Positions 52,479 through 62,194 of a stretch of 64,000 nucleotides of DNA are shown piece after piece. The first letter of the stretch is position 1. Every line of letters begins with the position of its first letter. The DNA is from Chloroflexota bacterium. GTDB taxonomy: Bacteria; Chloroflexota; UBA11872. Made by a program: the position numbers and the translations under genes. A model generated the notes under the pieces. That model was given only the letters and a program-made list of their open reading frames with translations, was not told the DNA's origin and did no database searches. The stretch is from the NCBI GenBank assembly GCA_026706485.1, contig JAPOYR010000011.1:372001-436000 (forward strand), in the 5' to 3' direction.

Positions 52479-53189
52479 ATGACGAACTTGCCCGACTCGG
52501 AAGTCAAGAGTCTTCTGGCCGCCACGTCGACGGCCACGCTCACCCACCTTCTGCAGCAGCGCGGCTATCGCAACGTCTACTTCAGCGGGCTGCGTCCGGT
52601 CGGTCCGGCTGCACGGGCGGTGGGCCGAGCGCGCACGCTGCGCTACACGCCCCACCGGCCCGATCTCTATCCCGACGACCTGTCTCAAAATCCGCAGCGC
52701 CTGGCGATCGAGTCGATCGAGCCCGGCGAGGTGCTGGTGGCGGAGGCGGGCGGTGAGTTGGGCGCCGGGGTGCTGGGTGACATCCTGCTCACGCGCGTGG
52801 CCAAGCGCGGCGGCGCGGCGTTCGTCGTGGATGGGGCAGTGCGAGACCCCGAGGCTATCGGGCAACTGGAGATGCCGGTGTTCGTGCGCGGCATTCATGG
52901 CGCGGCGCACATGCGCGACCTGGTACCGATCGGGCACGACGTGCCGGTTCGATGCGCCGGGTGCACCGTGGTGCCCGGCGACTGGATCGTGTGCGATGCG
53001 AACGGCGCGGCCGTGGTGCCACCGGAGGTCGCCGCCGAAGTCGCCGCCGAGGGCGTGGAAATGGACCTCAAGGAGGAGTATGTCCTCGAATTGATCGAAG
53101 GGGGCGCGTCCACCGTCGACGTCTACCCGCCAACTGACGACAACATGCAGGGCTTCCCCGCGTGGAAAGCGGCCCGCGGACACAAATAG
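52479..53189 (+). CDS. RraA family / demethylmenaquinone methyltransferase-like aldolase-type protein
   Basis: A 236-residue protein of the RraA fold used by HMG/CHA aldolases and RNase E regulators. Segments: STATLTHLLQQRGY, GELGAGVLGDILLTRVAKRG, FVVDGAVRDPEAI (Arg/Asp pair of the active site), and GDWIVCDANGAAVVPPE. AAGGAG stands eight bases before ATG 52479. In a catabolic setting with the M24, TPP and nitrilase genes downstream, an aldolase or decarboxylase role is more likely than RNase control. Confidence 0.88.
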   Translation: MTNLPDSEVKSLLAATSTATLTHLLQQRGYRNVYFSGLRPVGPAARAVGRARTLRYTPHRPDLYPDDLSQNPQRLAIESIEPGEVLVAEAGGELGAGVLGDILLTRVAKRGGAAFVVDGAVRDPEAIGQLEMPVFVRGIHGAAHMRDLVPIGHDVPVRCAGCTVVPGDWIVCDANGAAVVPPEVAAEVAAEGVEMDLKEEYVLELIEGGASTVDVYPPTDDNMQGFPAWKAARGHK

Positions 53190-53207
53190 TCGCGCCCGCA
53201 GCCTGGA

Positions 53208-53330
53208 GACCCTTGACTAGAGGAGGAGGGGCGGGTCTCAGACCCACCCGACGTCAAGTATCCGGCGCGTCTCCGGACTTGGCCGGACTGGATTCCGGCC
53301 TTCGCCGGAATGACGGAGGGGTGACGCAAT
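53208..53330. repeat. Composite dispersed repeat
   Basis: A GGAGACCCTTGACT start, a GGGCGGG..ACCCACCCG palindrome shared with 30942-31056, CAAGTATCCGGCGCG, and a hairpin ATTCCGGCCTTCGCCGGAAT at 53292-53311. It fills the gap between the RraA-like and lipocalin-like genes. Confidence 0.65.
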
Positions 53331-53399
53331 GGTTTCCTACCTGGGAATACTGAAGCACATGACGTCGGTCGGCGGCACAAGGCCAGTGGACATCAACGC

Positions 53400-53837
53400 A
53401 TGACGCAGCACTCGATCGTGGGGGTGTGGCGGCTCGTGTCGTACGAGTCGCGACCGGAGTCCGGAGCGACTCGACTGCCGTATGGCGTGCAGGTCAGCGG
53501 CTACCTGATCTATACGCCACAGGGCTACATGTCGGTGACGATCATGGGCGCCGATCGGGCAAATCTCGCCTCCGAGGACCGCCTCGCAGGCACGCCCGAC
53601 GAGTACGCGCGGGCCATGAAATCCTATGTCTCCTACTGCGGGCGCTACACCGTGCTCCCCGACCGCGTCATTCACCACATTGAGCTCAGCCACTTTCCGA
53701 ATTGGTGCGGCGTGGACCAAGAGCGCTTCTACGAGCTCGAGGGGGATCGCCTGCGGCTGCGAACGCCGCCGTTCGTGCTCGGCGGCGTCGAGCAAACCGC
53801 GCATCTGGTCCTGGAGCGCGTTCGGGACGGCGAGTAG
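53400..53837 (+). CDS. Lipocalin-like domain protein
   Basis: A 145-residue protein with the lipocalin-like 5 family pattern: SIVGVWRLVSYESR at the start, GYLIYTPQGYMSVTIM, YVSYCGRYTVLPDRVIHHIE and a closing LEGDRLRLRTPP strand. It is probably a cytoplasmic beta-barrel that binds a small hydrophobic ligand. Its place before a hydrolase and a TPP-enzyme gene suggests a role in the same pathway, but this is inference. Confidence 0.87.
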   Translation: MTQHSIVGVWRLVSYESRPESGATRLPYGVQVSGYLIYTPQGYMSVTIMGADRANLASEDRLAGTPDEYARAMKSYVSYCGRYTVLPDRVIHHIELSHFPNWCGVDQERFYELEGDRLRLRTPPFVLGGVEQTAHLVLERVRDGE

Positions 53838-53919
53838 CGCCGCCGGAGCGACGCTCGTGACAGCGGGCGACTGGCGCCGGCGCGTAGGATGCGCTTGGGC
53901 GTGAAACAAGGAGTCCACG

Positions 53920-55074
53920 GTGAGCTATCCGCGTGCCTTTGCCCGGACCGAGTTCGAGCGCCGCGCCGCCGCGGTTACCGCGCGCATGCGCGACACGGGC
54001 TTGGACGCGCTGATCGCGTACTCGGTTCGCAACAGCCAGGGCCCGGTGGCCTATCTCGGCGGCTACGAACCCGATCTGGGCCTGCATGACGTGTCCTATT
54101 TCCTATTGATCCCCGGCGAGCGGCCGGATGCCGTCCTGGTGACGAATGGGTTCTGGGACGATCCGGCCTCGCGGACGTGGGTCGACGACGTAGTGATCTC
54201 CTACAAGTTCGAGTCGAGCCTGCCGGAGCTGCTGCCGAGCACAGCGAAGCGGATCGGCGTCGCGGGATTCGACTACCTGCCCGCTCCGGTCTATCTGGGC
54301 CTGAAGGCGGCTCACCGGCAGTGCGAGATCGTGGACGCCACGCGCCTGGTGAAGGAAGTAGCGCAAATCAAGAGTCCGGCCGAGATCGAGGTGATTCGCA
54401 CCTGCATGTCAATCAACGATCACGGCGGGCGGGCCTTTCTGGAGGGCGTCCATGAGGGTGCGAACGAGCGCTCGCTGCAAGTCGCGGTCGACCAAGCTCT
54501 GTTGCAGGCGGGGGCGGACGGCCTCTACTACAACCCGCAGATCTACAGCGGAGCAAGCGTGGCGCACGGCATGGGCATGCGCACAGACCGCATCCTCCAG
54601 GCGGGCGACCAGGTGCAGGTGGACTGCGGGGCCATGTATCGCGGCTACCGCGGCGATCTCTCGCGGGTCACCACCGTCGGCCTTGTGGCGCCGGAGGTCA
54701 GGCACATCATGGAAGCCACGGCCCTTGTGTACGAAGCCATGGTGGACTCGCTGCGCCCCGGAATGGCCGCGGCCGACGTGGCCCGCGTGGGGATTCGAAT
54801 GGCGGAAGCCAATGGGCTCGGCGACTGCCTGTATCGCCCGACGCCGGACCATCCGCCGGGCATGCTCGGCCACGGCATCGGCTGCTGGGTGCACGAGCTG
54901 CCGGACATTCAACTCGATTCGACCGACGTGATCCAGACCGGCATGGTGGTGGTATTCGAGACCATCCTGGGGCGGCCGGGGACCGGCGGAGCGAAGATCG
55001 AGGACGCGGTGCTGGTGACCGACGGCGCGCCCGAACGGCTTTCCAGCATCCCGGTGCGCACGTGGCCGCTGTGA
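53920..55074 (+). CDS. M24 family metallopeptidase (Xaa-Pro dipeptidase/creatinase-like)
   Basis: A 384-residue pita-bread protein with a creatinase N-terminal domain (1-130) and catalytic domain. The two metal-binding Asp residues are in VDCGAMYRGYRGDLSR, His in GHGIGCWVHELP, and the two Glu in VVFETILG and AKIEDAVLV. GVHGEL-free start: AAGGAGT lies before GTG 53920. Full ligands suggest peptidase rather than creatinase activity, though the substrate is not known. Confidence 0.9.
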   Translation: MSYPRAFARTEFERRAAAVTARMRDTGLDALIAYSVRNSQGPVAYLGGYEPDLGLHDVSYFLLIPGERPDAVLVTNGFWDDPASRTWVDDVVISYKFESSLPELLPSTAKRIGVAGFDYLPAPVYLGLKAAHRQCEIVDATRLVKEVAQIKSPAEIEVIRTCMSINDHGGRAFLEGVHEGANERSLQVAVDQALLQAGADGLYYNPQIYSGASVAHGMGMRTDRILQAGDQVQVDCGAMYRGYRGDLSRVTTVGLVAPEVRHIMEATALVYEAMVDSLRPGMAAADVARVGIRMAEANGLGDCLYRPTPDHPPGMLGHGIGCWVHELPDIQLDSTDVIQTGMVVVFETILGRPGTGGAKIEDAVLVTDGAPERLSSIPVRTWPL

Positions 55075-55126
55075 AATCGGTGGTAGCGTACGCGTCGGCT
55101 GCCTCGTGCCGAACTAAGGTCCCCGC

Positions 55127-56779
55127 ATGAAAACCACGGTCGCGATTGCCCACATCCTGCAGGCCGAGGGCATCGAGTTCCTCAGCGCCTACCCAACCAC
55201 GCCCGTGATCGAGGCCGTGGCCGAAGTCGGCATCCGCCCGGTCATCTGCCGGCAGGAGCGCGTGGGCGTGGACATCGCCGACGGATTCTCGCGGGTCACC
55301 AACGGCAATCCGCCCGGCGTGTTCGCGATGCAGTACGGACCGGGCGCGGAGAACGCGTTTTCCGGCATCGCCACGGCGTTCACCGACGCGTCGCCGCTGC
55401 TGGTGCTGCCGCTGGGACAGCCGGGAGATCGCGAAGGGGTGGCGCCCTTGTTCAGCTCCGTACGCGCCTATGCCCCGATCACGACGTCCATCCAGCGCTT
55501 GAATGCACCCGAGGATGTCGCCGATCGGATGCGGCGGGCGTTCGCCGCGCTGCGCATGGGTCCCGGCGGACCCGTCATGCTCGAGATTCCCGCCGACGTG
55601 GCCGAGGCCGAGGTGGACGACGCCATTCCGGCCGGCTATCGACCGGTGCGACCCGTGGTGGCGGCCCCGAATCCGGACGACGTCCGACGTGCGGCGCGCG
55701 CCCTGCTCGACGCCCGTCACCCGGTGCTACTCGCCGGGCAAGGCGCGCTCTACGCGGGCGCGAGCGGCGAGCTGATAGAGCTCGCGGAGCTGCTTGGCGC
55801 ACCGGTCGCGACGACCATGGCCGGCAAGAGCGCGTTTCCCGAGAAGCACCCGCTGGCCCTCGGGAGCGTGTCGGGCGTGATGAACGAGGCCGCGCGGCAC
55901 TTCGTGCAGCAGGCGGACCTGGTGTGCGGGATCGGTAGCAGCTTCACCAAACACATCATGTCGATGCCCATTCCGGCCGGGACGACCATCATTCAGCTGA
56001 CCAACAACCGGCGCGACATTGCCAAGGACTACGACGTCGACGTGGCGGCAGTCGGCGACGCGAAGCTGGCGCTGCGCAGCCTCGTGGATGCGTGTACCGA
56101 TCTCATGGGTGGGAGCTCGAATGCCCGCGATGGAGCGCCGGCCGACCAGATCGAGCAGCTGCGGCGCGGCTGGCTGAGCGATTGGATGCCGAAGCTGGCC
56201 TCGGACGCCAAGCCCATCAATCCCTACCGGGTCATTTGGGAGTTCATGCAGCGGGTCGACCCGGACGAGGCCATCGTGACGCACGACTCGGGGAGCCCGC
56301 GTGATCAGATCATGCCGTTCTACCAGGCCGGCGGACCGCGGACATACCTCGGCTGGGGCAAGTCCCACGGGCTGGGCACAGGACTGGGCCTGAGTCTCGG
56401 CGCGAAGCTGGCGGCCCCCGACAAGTTCGTCGTCAACTACATGGGCGACGCCGCCTTCGGGATGACCGGACTCGACATCGAAACCGCCGTGCGCTGCAAG
56501 ATTCCGATTCTGACCATCGTGCTCAACAACTCGTCAATGGCCATCGAGGCCCGCCATTTGCCGCTCTCGCACGCGAAGTACCGCACGCGAGACATCGGCG
56601 GCGACTACGCGGACATGGCGGCGGCCATGGGGGCGTGGAGCGAGCGCGTGGACGAGCCGGACGACGTCGGCCCGGCCCTGGAGCGAGCCCGACGTGCGAC
56701 GGAAGACGGCCGCACGGCGTTGCTGGAATTCATCACCAGCGAGGAGATCACGTTCTCGAACAAGAATGTGATTGGCTAG
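55127..56779 (+). CDS. Thiamine pyrophosphate-dependent enzyme (acetolactate synthase-like)
   Basis: A 550-residue three-domain TPP enzyme. The N-terminal PYR domain has the catalytic Glu in CRQERVGVDIADGFSR, the middle FAD/DUF-type domain follows (about 190-330), and the C-terminal PP domain carries GDAAFGMTGLDIETAVRC and LNNSSMAI, the GDG...NN-type cofactor motif. The family includes acetolactate synthase, sulfoacetaldehyde acetyltransferase and benzoylformate decarboxylase. Its stop overlaps the convergent hydrolase gene by four bases. Confidence 0.9.
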   Translation: MKTTVAIAHILQAEGIEFLSAYPTTPVIEAVAEVGIRPVICRQERVGVDIADGFSRVTNGNPPGVFAMQYGPGAENAFSGIATAFTDASPLLVLPLGQPGDREGVAPLFSSVRAYAPITTSIQRLNAPEDVADRMRRAFAALRMGPGGPVMLEIPADVAEAEVDDAIPAGYRPVRPVVAAPNPDDVRRAARALLDARHPVLLAGQGALYAGASGELIELAELLGAPVATTMAGKSAFPEKHPLALGSVSGVMNEAARHFVQQADLVCGIGSSFTKHIMSMPIPAGTTIIQLTNNRRDIAKDYDVDVAAVGDAKLALRSLVDACTDLMGGSSNARDGAPADQIEQLRRGWLSDWMPKLASDAKPINPYRVIWEFMQRVDPDEAIVTHDSGSPRDQIMPFYQAGGPRTYLGWGKSHGLGTGLGLSLGAKLAAPDKFVVNYMGDAAFGMTGLDIETAVRCKIPILTIVLNNSSMAIEARHLPLSHAKYRTRDIGGDYADMAAAMGAWSERVDEPDDVGPALERARRATEDGRTALLEFITSEEITFSNKNVIG

Positions 56780-57585
56780 GCGGGCTCGATATCGACGACC
56801 AGCAACGATTCCTCGTTGCCGGCGTTCGCCGCCAGCAGCGCGCCGCCCGGGCCGAAGACCGCCGACCGGCCGGTGACCCGGTGCGGCCAATTTGGGCGCT
56901 CGTTGAAGTCGCCGCGCGGGTCCTTGGCATCGAAATAGAGCGCAAACACGCCCAGCCGTTCGGCCAGGTTCTCGGCACGGCGCTTGAGCGTGTCGCGCTG
57001 GTTGAAGTCCAAGATTTTGTCCCATGAATCCCCGGCATTCTGGAAATCCTTGATGCAGTCGAAGTGCGGCTCGACGATGACGCGAGCGCCGAGCCCCACG
57101 AGCGTGTCGTGGATGGCGGGGGACTCGTTGTCGGCGCAGATGGTCACGCCGATTGTGTGTGGGCCAAGCCGGAATGGCGCCATGTCGTCGCCACCGCCGC
57201 GGTAGAAGTCCATTTCGCTGGTGGTCGGTTGCAGCTTGCGCTGGACGTGCCGCACGCCGTCGCCGTCCACGATGACGTACGCATTGAACGGCTTCGGCGC
57301 GAGCCCGCGTTCGGCAATGCCGGCGCCGATCGCCAGACCAAGTCGCGCGGCAAGGCGCGCCAGCCGCTCGGTCGAGGGGCCGGGAATCGCTTCGGATTGC
57401 GTCTCGAGGTCGGCGAGGTCGGCATCCGCGTCGTAGGTCACCCAGGGACCGTGCACGGAGAATTCGGGGAAGAGCACCAGGTCGCACCCGGCGGCGGCCG
57501 CCTGCTCGGCGAAGGCCTCGATCTTCTCCAGATTCGCGGCCTGCTGTCCGCGCAGGGAACACAGGGTGACCATGCCGATTCGCAT
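56776..57585 (-). CDS. Carbon-nitrogen hydrolase (nitrilase superfamily)
   Basis: A 269-residue nitrilase-type amidase. Catalytic triad: Glu in LVLFPEFSVHG, Lys in HVQRKLQPTTSEMDFY, Cys in IGVTICADNESP. Members cleave amides, carbamoyls or nitriles. ATG 57585 begins MRIGMVTLCSLRGQ, the normal start; GTG-based extensions are not needed. It converges on the TPP-enzyme gene and the stop codons share bases. Confidence 0.9.
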   Translation of the reverse strand: MRIGMVTLCSLRGQQAANLEKIEAFAEQAAAAGCDLVLFPEFSVHGPWVTYDADADLADLETQSEAIPGPSTERLARLAARLGLAIGAGIAERGLAPKPFNAYVIVDGDGVRHVQRKLQPTTSEMDFYRGGGDDMAPFRLGPHTIGVTICADNESPAIHDTLVGLGARVIVEPHFDCIKDFQNAGDSWDKILDFNQRDTLKRRAENLAERLGVFALYFDAKDPRGDFNERPNWPHRVTGRSAVFGPGGALLAANAGNEESLLVVDIEPA

Positions 57586-58041
57586 CAAGGCCTCGATCGC
57601 AACTGTTCCGACGCCCACTAAGCCTCACACAGGCGGAGACTGCACGCGTACCGGGGACTCTGCCGCACGCTTGGTAAGACGCCGCTCCTTTTCGGGGGAT
57701 GGCGCGGGTAGTGAGCCATCGCGGCAGATGCCTCACGAATCGAGGCACGTCGTCCAAGGTTTTCCGCGCGACAGTGGCTATGCTTACAGTCATACGGGTT
57801 GAAGTGCGGCGACTCTGAGTCCGGGCGTGTACGGCCGAATGCCATTCCACCCGCCGCGAGCAGTGCTGGGATGGACGCCGGAGCAGATCGTCAGATCGCT
57901 CCGGCGGCTCTGAGACGACGACTGGAACGCGCGACGAGGCGCGAACCCGCGTCCAGCAGGGTGAGAATCCCGCCGCACGTCGCGTGGTTGTCGAACGGCT
58001 AGGGCTTTAGGCCCAGCCCTTTCATGGACGGAGCATGTCCC
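57586..58041. other. Non-coding stretch, no supported feature
   Basis: About 455 bases between divergent genes (hydrolase and NYN). Open frames here are short and lack motifs. No known riboswitch or tRNA fold was recognised by eye; promoters for both genes should lie here. Confidence 0.35.
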
Positions 58042-58635
58042 ATGGCCCGCTTGGCGATTTTCATTGATGGCGCGTACCTGGAGTCGGTGCTCAAGTACGA
58101 GTTTGGCGGCGTTCGGATCGATCTGACGAAGCTCGTCGATGAGATTCAGAACCACGTCGAGGACAACAGCCCGGATCCCGTCGAAGTCCTGCGGACGTAC
58201 TACTACAACTGCCGTCCGTATCAGAGCGATCCCCCAACGCCGGAGGAAATTGACCGATATTCGAACTCGCGACGCTTCGAGGACGCGCTGCGGTATCTGC
58301 CCCGCTTCGAGGTGCGACTGGGTTATCTCCGCAAGAGCGGCATCGACGAGTGGGGGAACCCGGTATTCGAGCAGAAGCAAGTCGATCTGCTGCTGGGTCT
58401 TGACATGGCGCTGCTCGCCAGCCGGAGGCAGGTGCAGCACGTGGCGCTCGTGGCCGGCGACGGGGATCTCTATCCCGCCGTGCAAGTCCTCAAGAGCGAG
58501 GGGGCCATTGCGTGGCTGATCCACGGGCCGCGGCAAGGCAGCGACGGACGCCCGATGTACTCGTCCAATCTCTTCAAGGCCGCGGACGAGCGCTTCGAGC
58601 TGGATGAAGAGCTGATCGACCGCCTGCGGATGTAG
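58042..58635 (+). CDS. NYN domain ribonuclease-like protein (LabA/DUF88)
   Basis: A 197-residue PIN-like protein. LAIFIDGAYLE provides the first Asp, KQVDLLLGLDMALL the central acidic pair, and VALVAGDGDLYPAVQ the last Asp residues of the NYN active site. Such proteins are usually Mg2+-dependent RNases or regulate RNA. GGAG ten bases before ATG 58042 supports that start; ATG 58024 is an alternative. Confidence 0.9.
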   Translation: MARLAIFIDGAYLESVLKYEFGGVRIDLTKLVDEIQNHVEDNSPDPVEVLRTYYYNCRPYQSDPPTPEEIDRYSNSRRFEDALRYLPRFEVRLGYLRKSGIDEWGNPVFEQKQVDLLLGLDMALLASRRQVQHVALVAGDGDLYPAVQVLKSEGAIAWLIHGPRQGSDGRPMYSSNLFKAADERFELDEELIDRLRM

Positions 58636-58876
58636 GGGCCCCGCTCGCCGTCAGTTTCCTTCGTCCTCGCAGGCGCGACAGACCCGGCGACTACCCGCGC
58701 TCCGCGCGCCGATCGCTTGCCCCTCCGCGCACGCTGGCGCGAGAACGACGACGGCCAAGCCTCCCCACCGCGGCCGCGGTTGGCGACATAGGTTAGGGTC
58801 CGGGCGACACTCGACTTCTCGGAGCCCGCGCGGGGTCCGCTCACCAGACTCACGTCGTCGACAGGGGAGCCACCTG

Positions 58877-60295
58877 ATGAAACGCCGCCTTCAACTTGTC
58901 GGATTCGTGGCCGTGCCGCTTGGCGCCATCGCCTTGGCCGCGGTTGCCTTCGTGCTCGTCATCAACCTGCAGCAGCAGCTGGCGGACGCTACCGCGCGGG
59001 TCGACCGGCTCGAAGCCGCAGGCGCGGCTTTGGAGCCGCGCGTGCTTGCCCTGGAAGACGCGTCCACGTCACTCGACACGGTTCACCCCATGCTCAGCGC
59101 CCAACGCTTCCGCCTCGTGGACGACAGCGGCCAGGAACGCGCCGTCCTGCAGATGGAAGAAGCCGGGCCGTCATTGCGAGTCTTGGGCGGCGGCGGCGAG
59201 TCTCAGCTGTTCATCGGCGTGACGGACACCGGGCCGGAGCTCACCGTCAACGGCCCGGGCCTACCCGCGAGTTCCGCCCGCGCCACGATGAAGCTCAACG
59301 CAAATGGACTTCCCCACCTGGAAATGGTCGACCTGGAGGGGCGTCCGCGGACGGCGCTGGCGCTCAGCTCCGCCTCCGGAAACGGCGATGGCTTCCTCCG
59401 CTTCTGGGATCAGGACGGCGACCGGCGCCTGCTCGTGGGCGTCCGCGATGACGCACCCGAGGTCGTGCTGGCCGACAGGGAAGACATCGCGCGCGCGAAG
59501 CTGAGCGCCGGTCCGACCGGACCGATCCTGAGGCTCCACGATGCCGCCGGCAACGCGCGGGGGGACTTTGGCCTCACCAACCTCGACCAGGTTGGGGTCA
59601 TCCTGAGGGGCGATGACGAGGAGCAACGCGCCGCGTTCTTGGTCAATCCCTTTGAGAGCTCCCTGACCTTCTATGGACCTCGAGGCCAGGTTCGTTCCGT
59701 CCTCGAAAGCGATGACGAAGGCTCATCACTCTTCCTCTTCGACGCGCGCGACAGCTTCGGCGTGTCCCTCGGAGTCTCGGACGATGGGTCGGTCATGGGA
59801 TTCTCCGATGAGACGGGCGCCATCCGCGCCGCCTTGGGCTTCGTCGGTCTTGGGTCTTCGCTTGAATTCGCCGACGCCGAGGGCACCGTGCGCGCGCACT
59901 TGAGCGATACGGCCGACGCCACCAGGCTCGTGCTTCAGGACGAGCAGGGGGTTCCGAGAGCGGCGCTCGGTATCAGCGCCGAGGGTGAAGTGCTGGGGCT
60001 GTTCGACGAATCCGGCACCGTGCGGACCAGCGTGGCGCATACGCCGCAAGGTTCCGCGTTTGAGATCTACGATGCCCAGGGCACGGTGCGCGCCAATCTG
60101 GGCTTTTCGCAAGGCAGCCCTGGGCTTTCACTGAACGACTCGTCCCAGAATCCTCGCGTCGCCGCCGGTTTCATCCGCAGCACGCAAGAGCCCTTCATCG
60201 CCACGTTGGACGAGGACCTCGGCATCATCTGGCGGTCCGACCGGCCGCCGGATTCGGAGTCTGACTCCGAAACCACCGCGAGCACAGGTGACTAG
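58877..60295 (+). CDS. Membrane-anchored repeat protein of unknown function
   Basis: A 472-residue protein: one N-terminal membrane segment (9-30), a coiled coil (LQQQLADATARVDRLEAAGA), then about ten imperfect repeats of roughly 30-40 residues with the pattern SxxFxDxxGxxRAxLGxxxxG, for example FEIYDAQGTVRANLGFSQG and LEFADAEGTVRAHLSD. It ends in an acidic Ser/Thr tail. The repeats may form a beta-solenoid on the outer face of the membrane. No known family recognised. Confidence 0.8.
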   Translation: MKRRLQLVGFVAVPLGAIALAAVAFVLVINLQQQLADATARVDRLEAAGAALEPRVLALEDASTSLDTVHPMLSAQRFRLVDDSGQERAVLQMEEAGPSLRVLGGGGESQLFIGVTDTGPELTVNGPGLPASSARATMKLNANGLPHLEMVDLEGRPRTALALSSASGNGDGFLRFWDQDGDRRLLVGVRDDAPEVVLADREDIARAKLSAGPTGPILRLHDAAGNARGDFGLTNLDQVGVILRGDDEEQRAAFLVNPFESSLTFYGPRGQVRSVLESDDEGSSLFLFDARDSFGVSLGVSDDGSVMGFSDETGAIRAALGFVGLGSSLEFADAEGTVRAHLSDTADATRLVLQDEQGVPRAALGISAEGEVLGLFDESGTVRTSVAHTPQGSAFEIYDAQGTVRANLGFSQGSPGLSLNDSSQNPRVAAGFIRSTQEPFIATLDEDLGIIWRSDRPPDSESDSETTASTGD

Positions 60296-60377
60296 GTCTC
60301 GCACGGGTTGGCGTGGTCCCACGGCTGGATAGGCGGTCGCCCGCAAGGCGGCGCAGTGCCCAGGCTATTCTGACCTC

Positions 60378-60995
60378 ATGGCGTACGGGTGGCACGACAG
60401 CCTTGGCCCGGGCGGGCCGTCGCTGAGTGATCCGAATTTTGAAGAGCCCAGAAGGCGGCGCGGCCCGCCGCGTTCTCGCTGGCTGGGCGCCGCCTCCGCG
60501 TGCTTCCTGGTAGCGCTCGGCACGGCTGTGCTTGTCACGCAGTCGATGGCGGTCGGCATGTGGTTCATCTTGGCCGGAATCGGTGTGTCGATGTTGATTC
60601 GCGGTCTGCTCTCCGTGCGGCGGATAACCCAGGGCCGCCGGCACATCGACTTGGCCGGCGCAGGCGAACACTCCGCCAGCAGCAGTTTGCCGCGCCCGGT
60701 CCCAGCCGTTGAACCCTCGTGGTGGCTGCAGCCAATGAGCCACCGGCAGGCTGCAGCCGTCATCAGCTTGCCGTTTGGCGCTACGGGTATCGCCTTCTTG
60801 GTCGCTGAACCGGATTTCGTGCCCAGCGCGTGGACGGCGATCGCCAGCGGCAGCCTGGCCGTCATTTATCTCGTCGTGGCCTACCGGCGGTCCAATCGCC
60901 CGCGACGCCAGCGGCGTTTCCGCGTGGAGGAAGACGACTCGAGCAAGAAGTGGCGTCGCTATCGGTGGCCGCGCGGCGCCCGCACGCTGCGCTAG
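60378..60995 (+). CDS. Small membrane protein of unknown function
   Basis: A 205-residue protein with four hydrophobic segments in two pairs (ASACFLVALGTAVLV, MWFILAGIGVSMLI; AAVISLPFGATGIAFLV, AIASGSLAVIYLVVA) and Arg-rich cytoplasmic loops and tail. No motif was recognised. ATG 60378 is the only good start. It follows the repeat protein by 83 bases and may be expressed with it. Confidence 0.7.
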   Translation: MAYGWHDSLGPGGPSLSDPNFEEPRRRRGPPRSRWLGAASACFLVALGTAVLVTQSMAVGMWFILAGIGVSMLIRGLLSVRRITQGRRHIDLAGAGEHSASSSLPRPVPAVEPSWWLQPMSHRQAAAVISLPFGATGIAFLVAEPDFVPSAWTAIASGSLAVIYLVVAYRRSNRPRRQRRFRVEEDDSSKKWRRYRWPRGARTLR

Positions 60996-61045
60996 ACGCG
61001 AAGCGTGAGTTCCGTGGAAAGCTCGTGCGTCGAGCGGAGGCGGAC

Positions 61046-62194
61046 CTAGGCCCCAACCGCTCGCTGCCGCGCGAGGCCGCGCCGGGCGAGGACGGTGACC
61101 AGCACCAATGAGCCCGCGAGCGCGGCGACGCCGACCCAGTTCATACCGCCCGCGCTGAATACCGGACCCGTCGCCAGGCTGCCGGTGGCCGCGGCCACGG
61201 CCGCAAGCGCGTCGCCGGCACCCTGGGTGCGGCCTCGCTCGCGGGGCGAGAGGCCGACAATCAGCAAGGCCGAGCCGGCGACGAAGCACATGTTCCAGCC
61301 GTAGCCAACCAGGAACATCGCCAGGAGCATCACGCCAAGGTCGGCCGAAAACGGCGTCAGGAGGCTGGCGGCGATCAGCTGCGCCGCGCCCAGCGCGATC
61401 ACCGGCAACTGACCGTAGCGGTCAACCAGGCGTCCGGTGAGCGCCGCCAGCCCGAACATGCCCACGGTGTGGACCGCGATGGCGATCGAGATGGTGGTGG
61501 GCACGTGGCCGTGATCGTGCAGGTGCACGGGCGCGATGGTCATCACCATCACCATCACGAGCTGGCCGATCAGCATGGCGAGCACGGCCACCCGGACGTT
61601 GACGGCGCGAAAGATCTCGCGCAACGGACGCGCATCGGCATCCAGGCCGCCGCCGGCCGCAATGGGGGCCAGCGGCGACGCGATGGTCATGTCGCGTGGA
61701 TCGGGTCGTACGAACGCGAGGACCAGGGCCACAGCCGCACCGACCAGCACGGCGGCGGCCAGCCACGGCCCGGCGAATTCATCGATCCCAGCGCCCTCGG
61801 CCAGGCTCGTGGACGCCTTGACAATCAGCGGCCCAGTGATCGACCCGACGGTGCCGGCGAAGACGATGCGGCCGATGATGCGCCCGCGGCGTTGCGGCGA
61901 ATGCACCTCGGCGGCGACGTAACGCGACTGATCGCTCGCGGTCCGCGACATGCCAAAGATCGCGGCTCCGGCCACCAGCCCCGGGTATGACTCGGCCATG
62001 ATGGCAAGGGCTCCCACGACCGCGCCGGCCACGCCCGTGAGATAGCCGAGCGCGAGCGCGGGCCGACGCCCGGCGGCATCCATGAGCCAACCAATCGGGT
62101 AGGCCGCCAGCGCCCGACCAAACAGCATGGCGGCGCCGGGGATTCCCGCATAGGCGGGGTCTCCCGCCAGAATCGCCGCGCTGATGGACAGCAC
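61046..62194 (-). CDS. MFS transporter (N-terminus uncertain)
   Basis: At least 382 residues with eleven to twelve hydrophobic helices; GWLMDAAGRRPAL near residue 37 is the MFS loop 2-3 motif and a second copy is GRLVDRYGQLPV. GTG 62194 is the most upstream usual start, but in the same frame codons up to about 62275 encode a good first helix (ITATLFAAQSAFSAAG). No ATG, GTG or TTG precedes that helix before a TAG near 62329, so an unusual start or a frameshift is suspected. Substrate unknown. Confidence 0.85.
   Translation of the reverse strand: MLSISAAILAGDPAYAGIPGAAMLFGRALAAYPIGWLMDAAGRRPALALGYLTGVAGAVVGALAIMAESYPGLVAGAAIFGMSRTASDQSRYVAAEVHSPQRRGRIIGRIVFAGTVGSITGPLIVKASTSLAEGAGIDEFAGPWLAAAVLVGAAVALVLAFVRPDPRDMTIASPLAPIAAGGGLDADARPLREIFRAVNVRVAVLAMLIGQLVMVMVMTIAPVHLHDHGHVPTTISIAIAVHTVGMFGLAALTGRLVDRYGQLPVIALGAAQLIAASLLTPFSADLGVMLLAMFLVGYGWNMCFVAGSALLIVGLSPRERGRTQGAGDALAAVAAATGSLATGPVFSAGGMNWVGVAALAGSLVLVTVLARRGLARQRAVGA

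Noticed and set aside
57586-58041. Possible riboswitch or small gene in the divergent gap
   Set aside because: No recognised conserved core could be found by eye, and open frames lack start sites and motifs.
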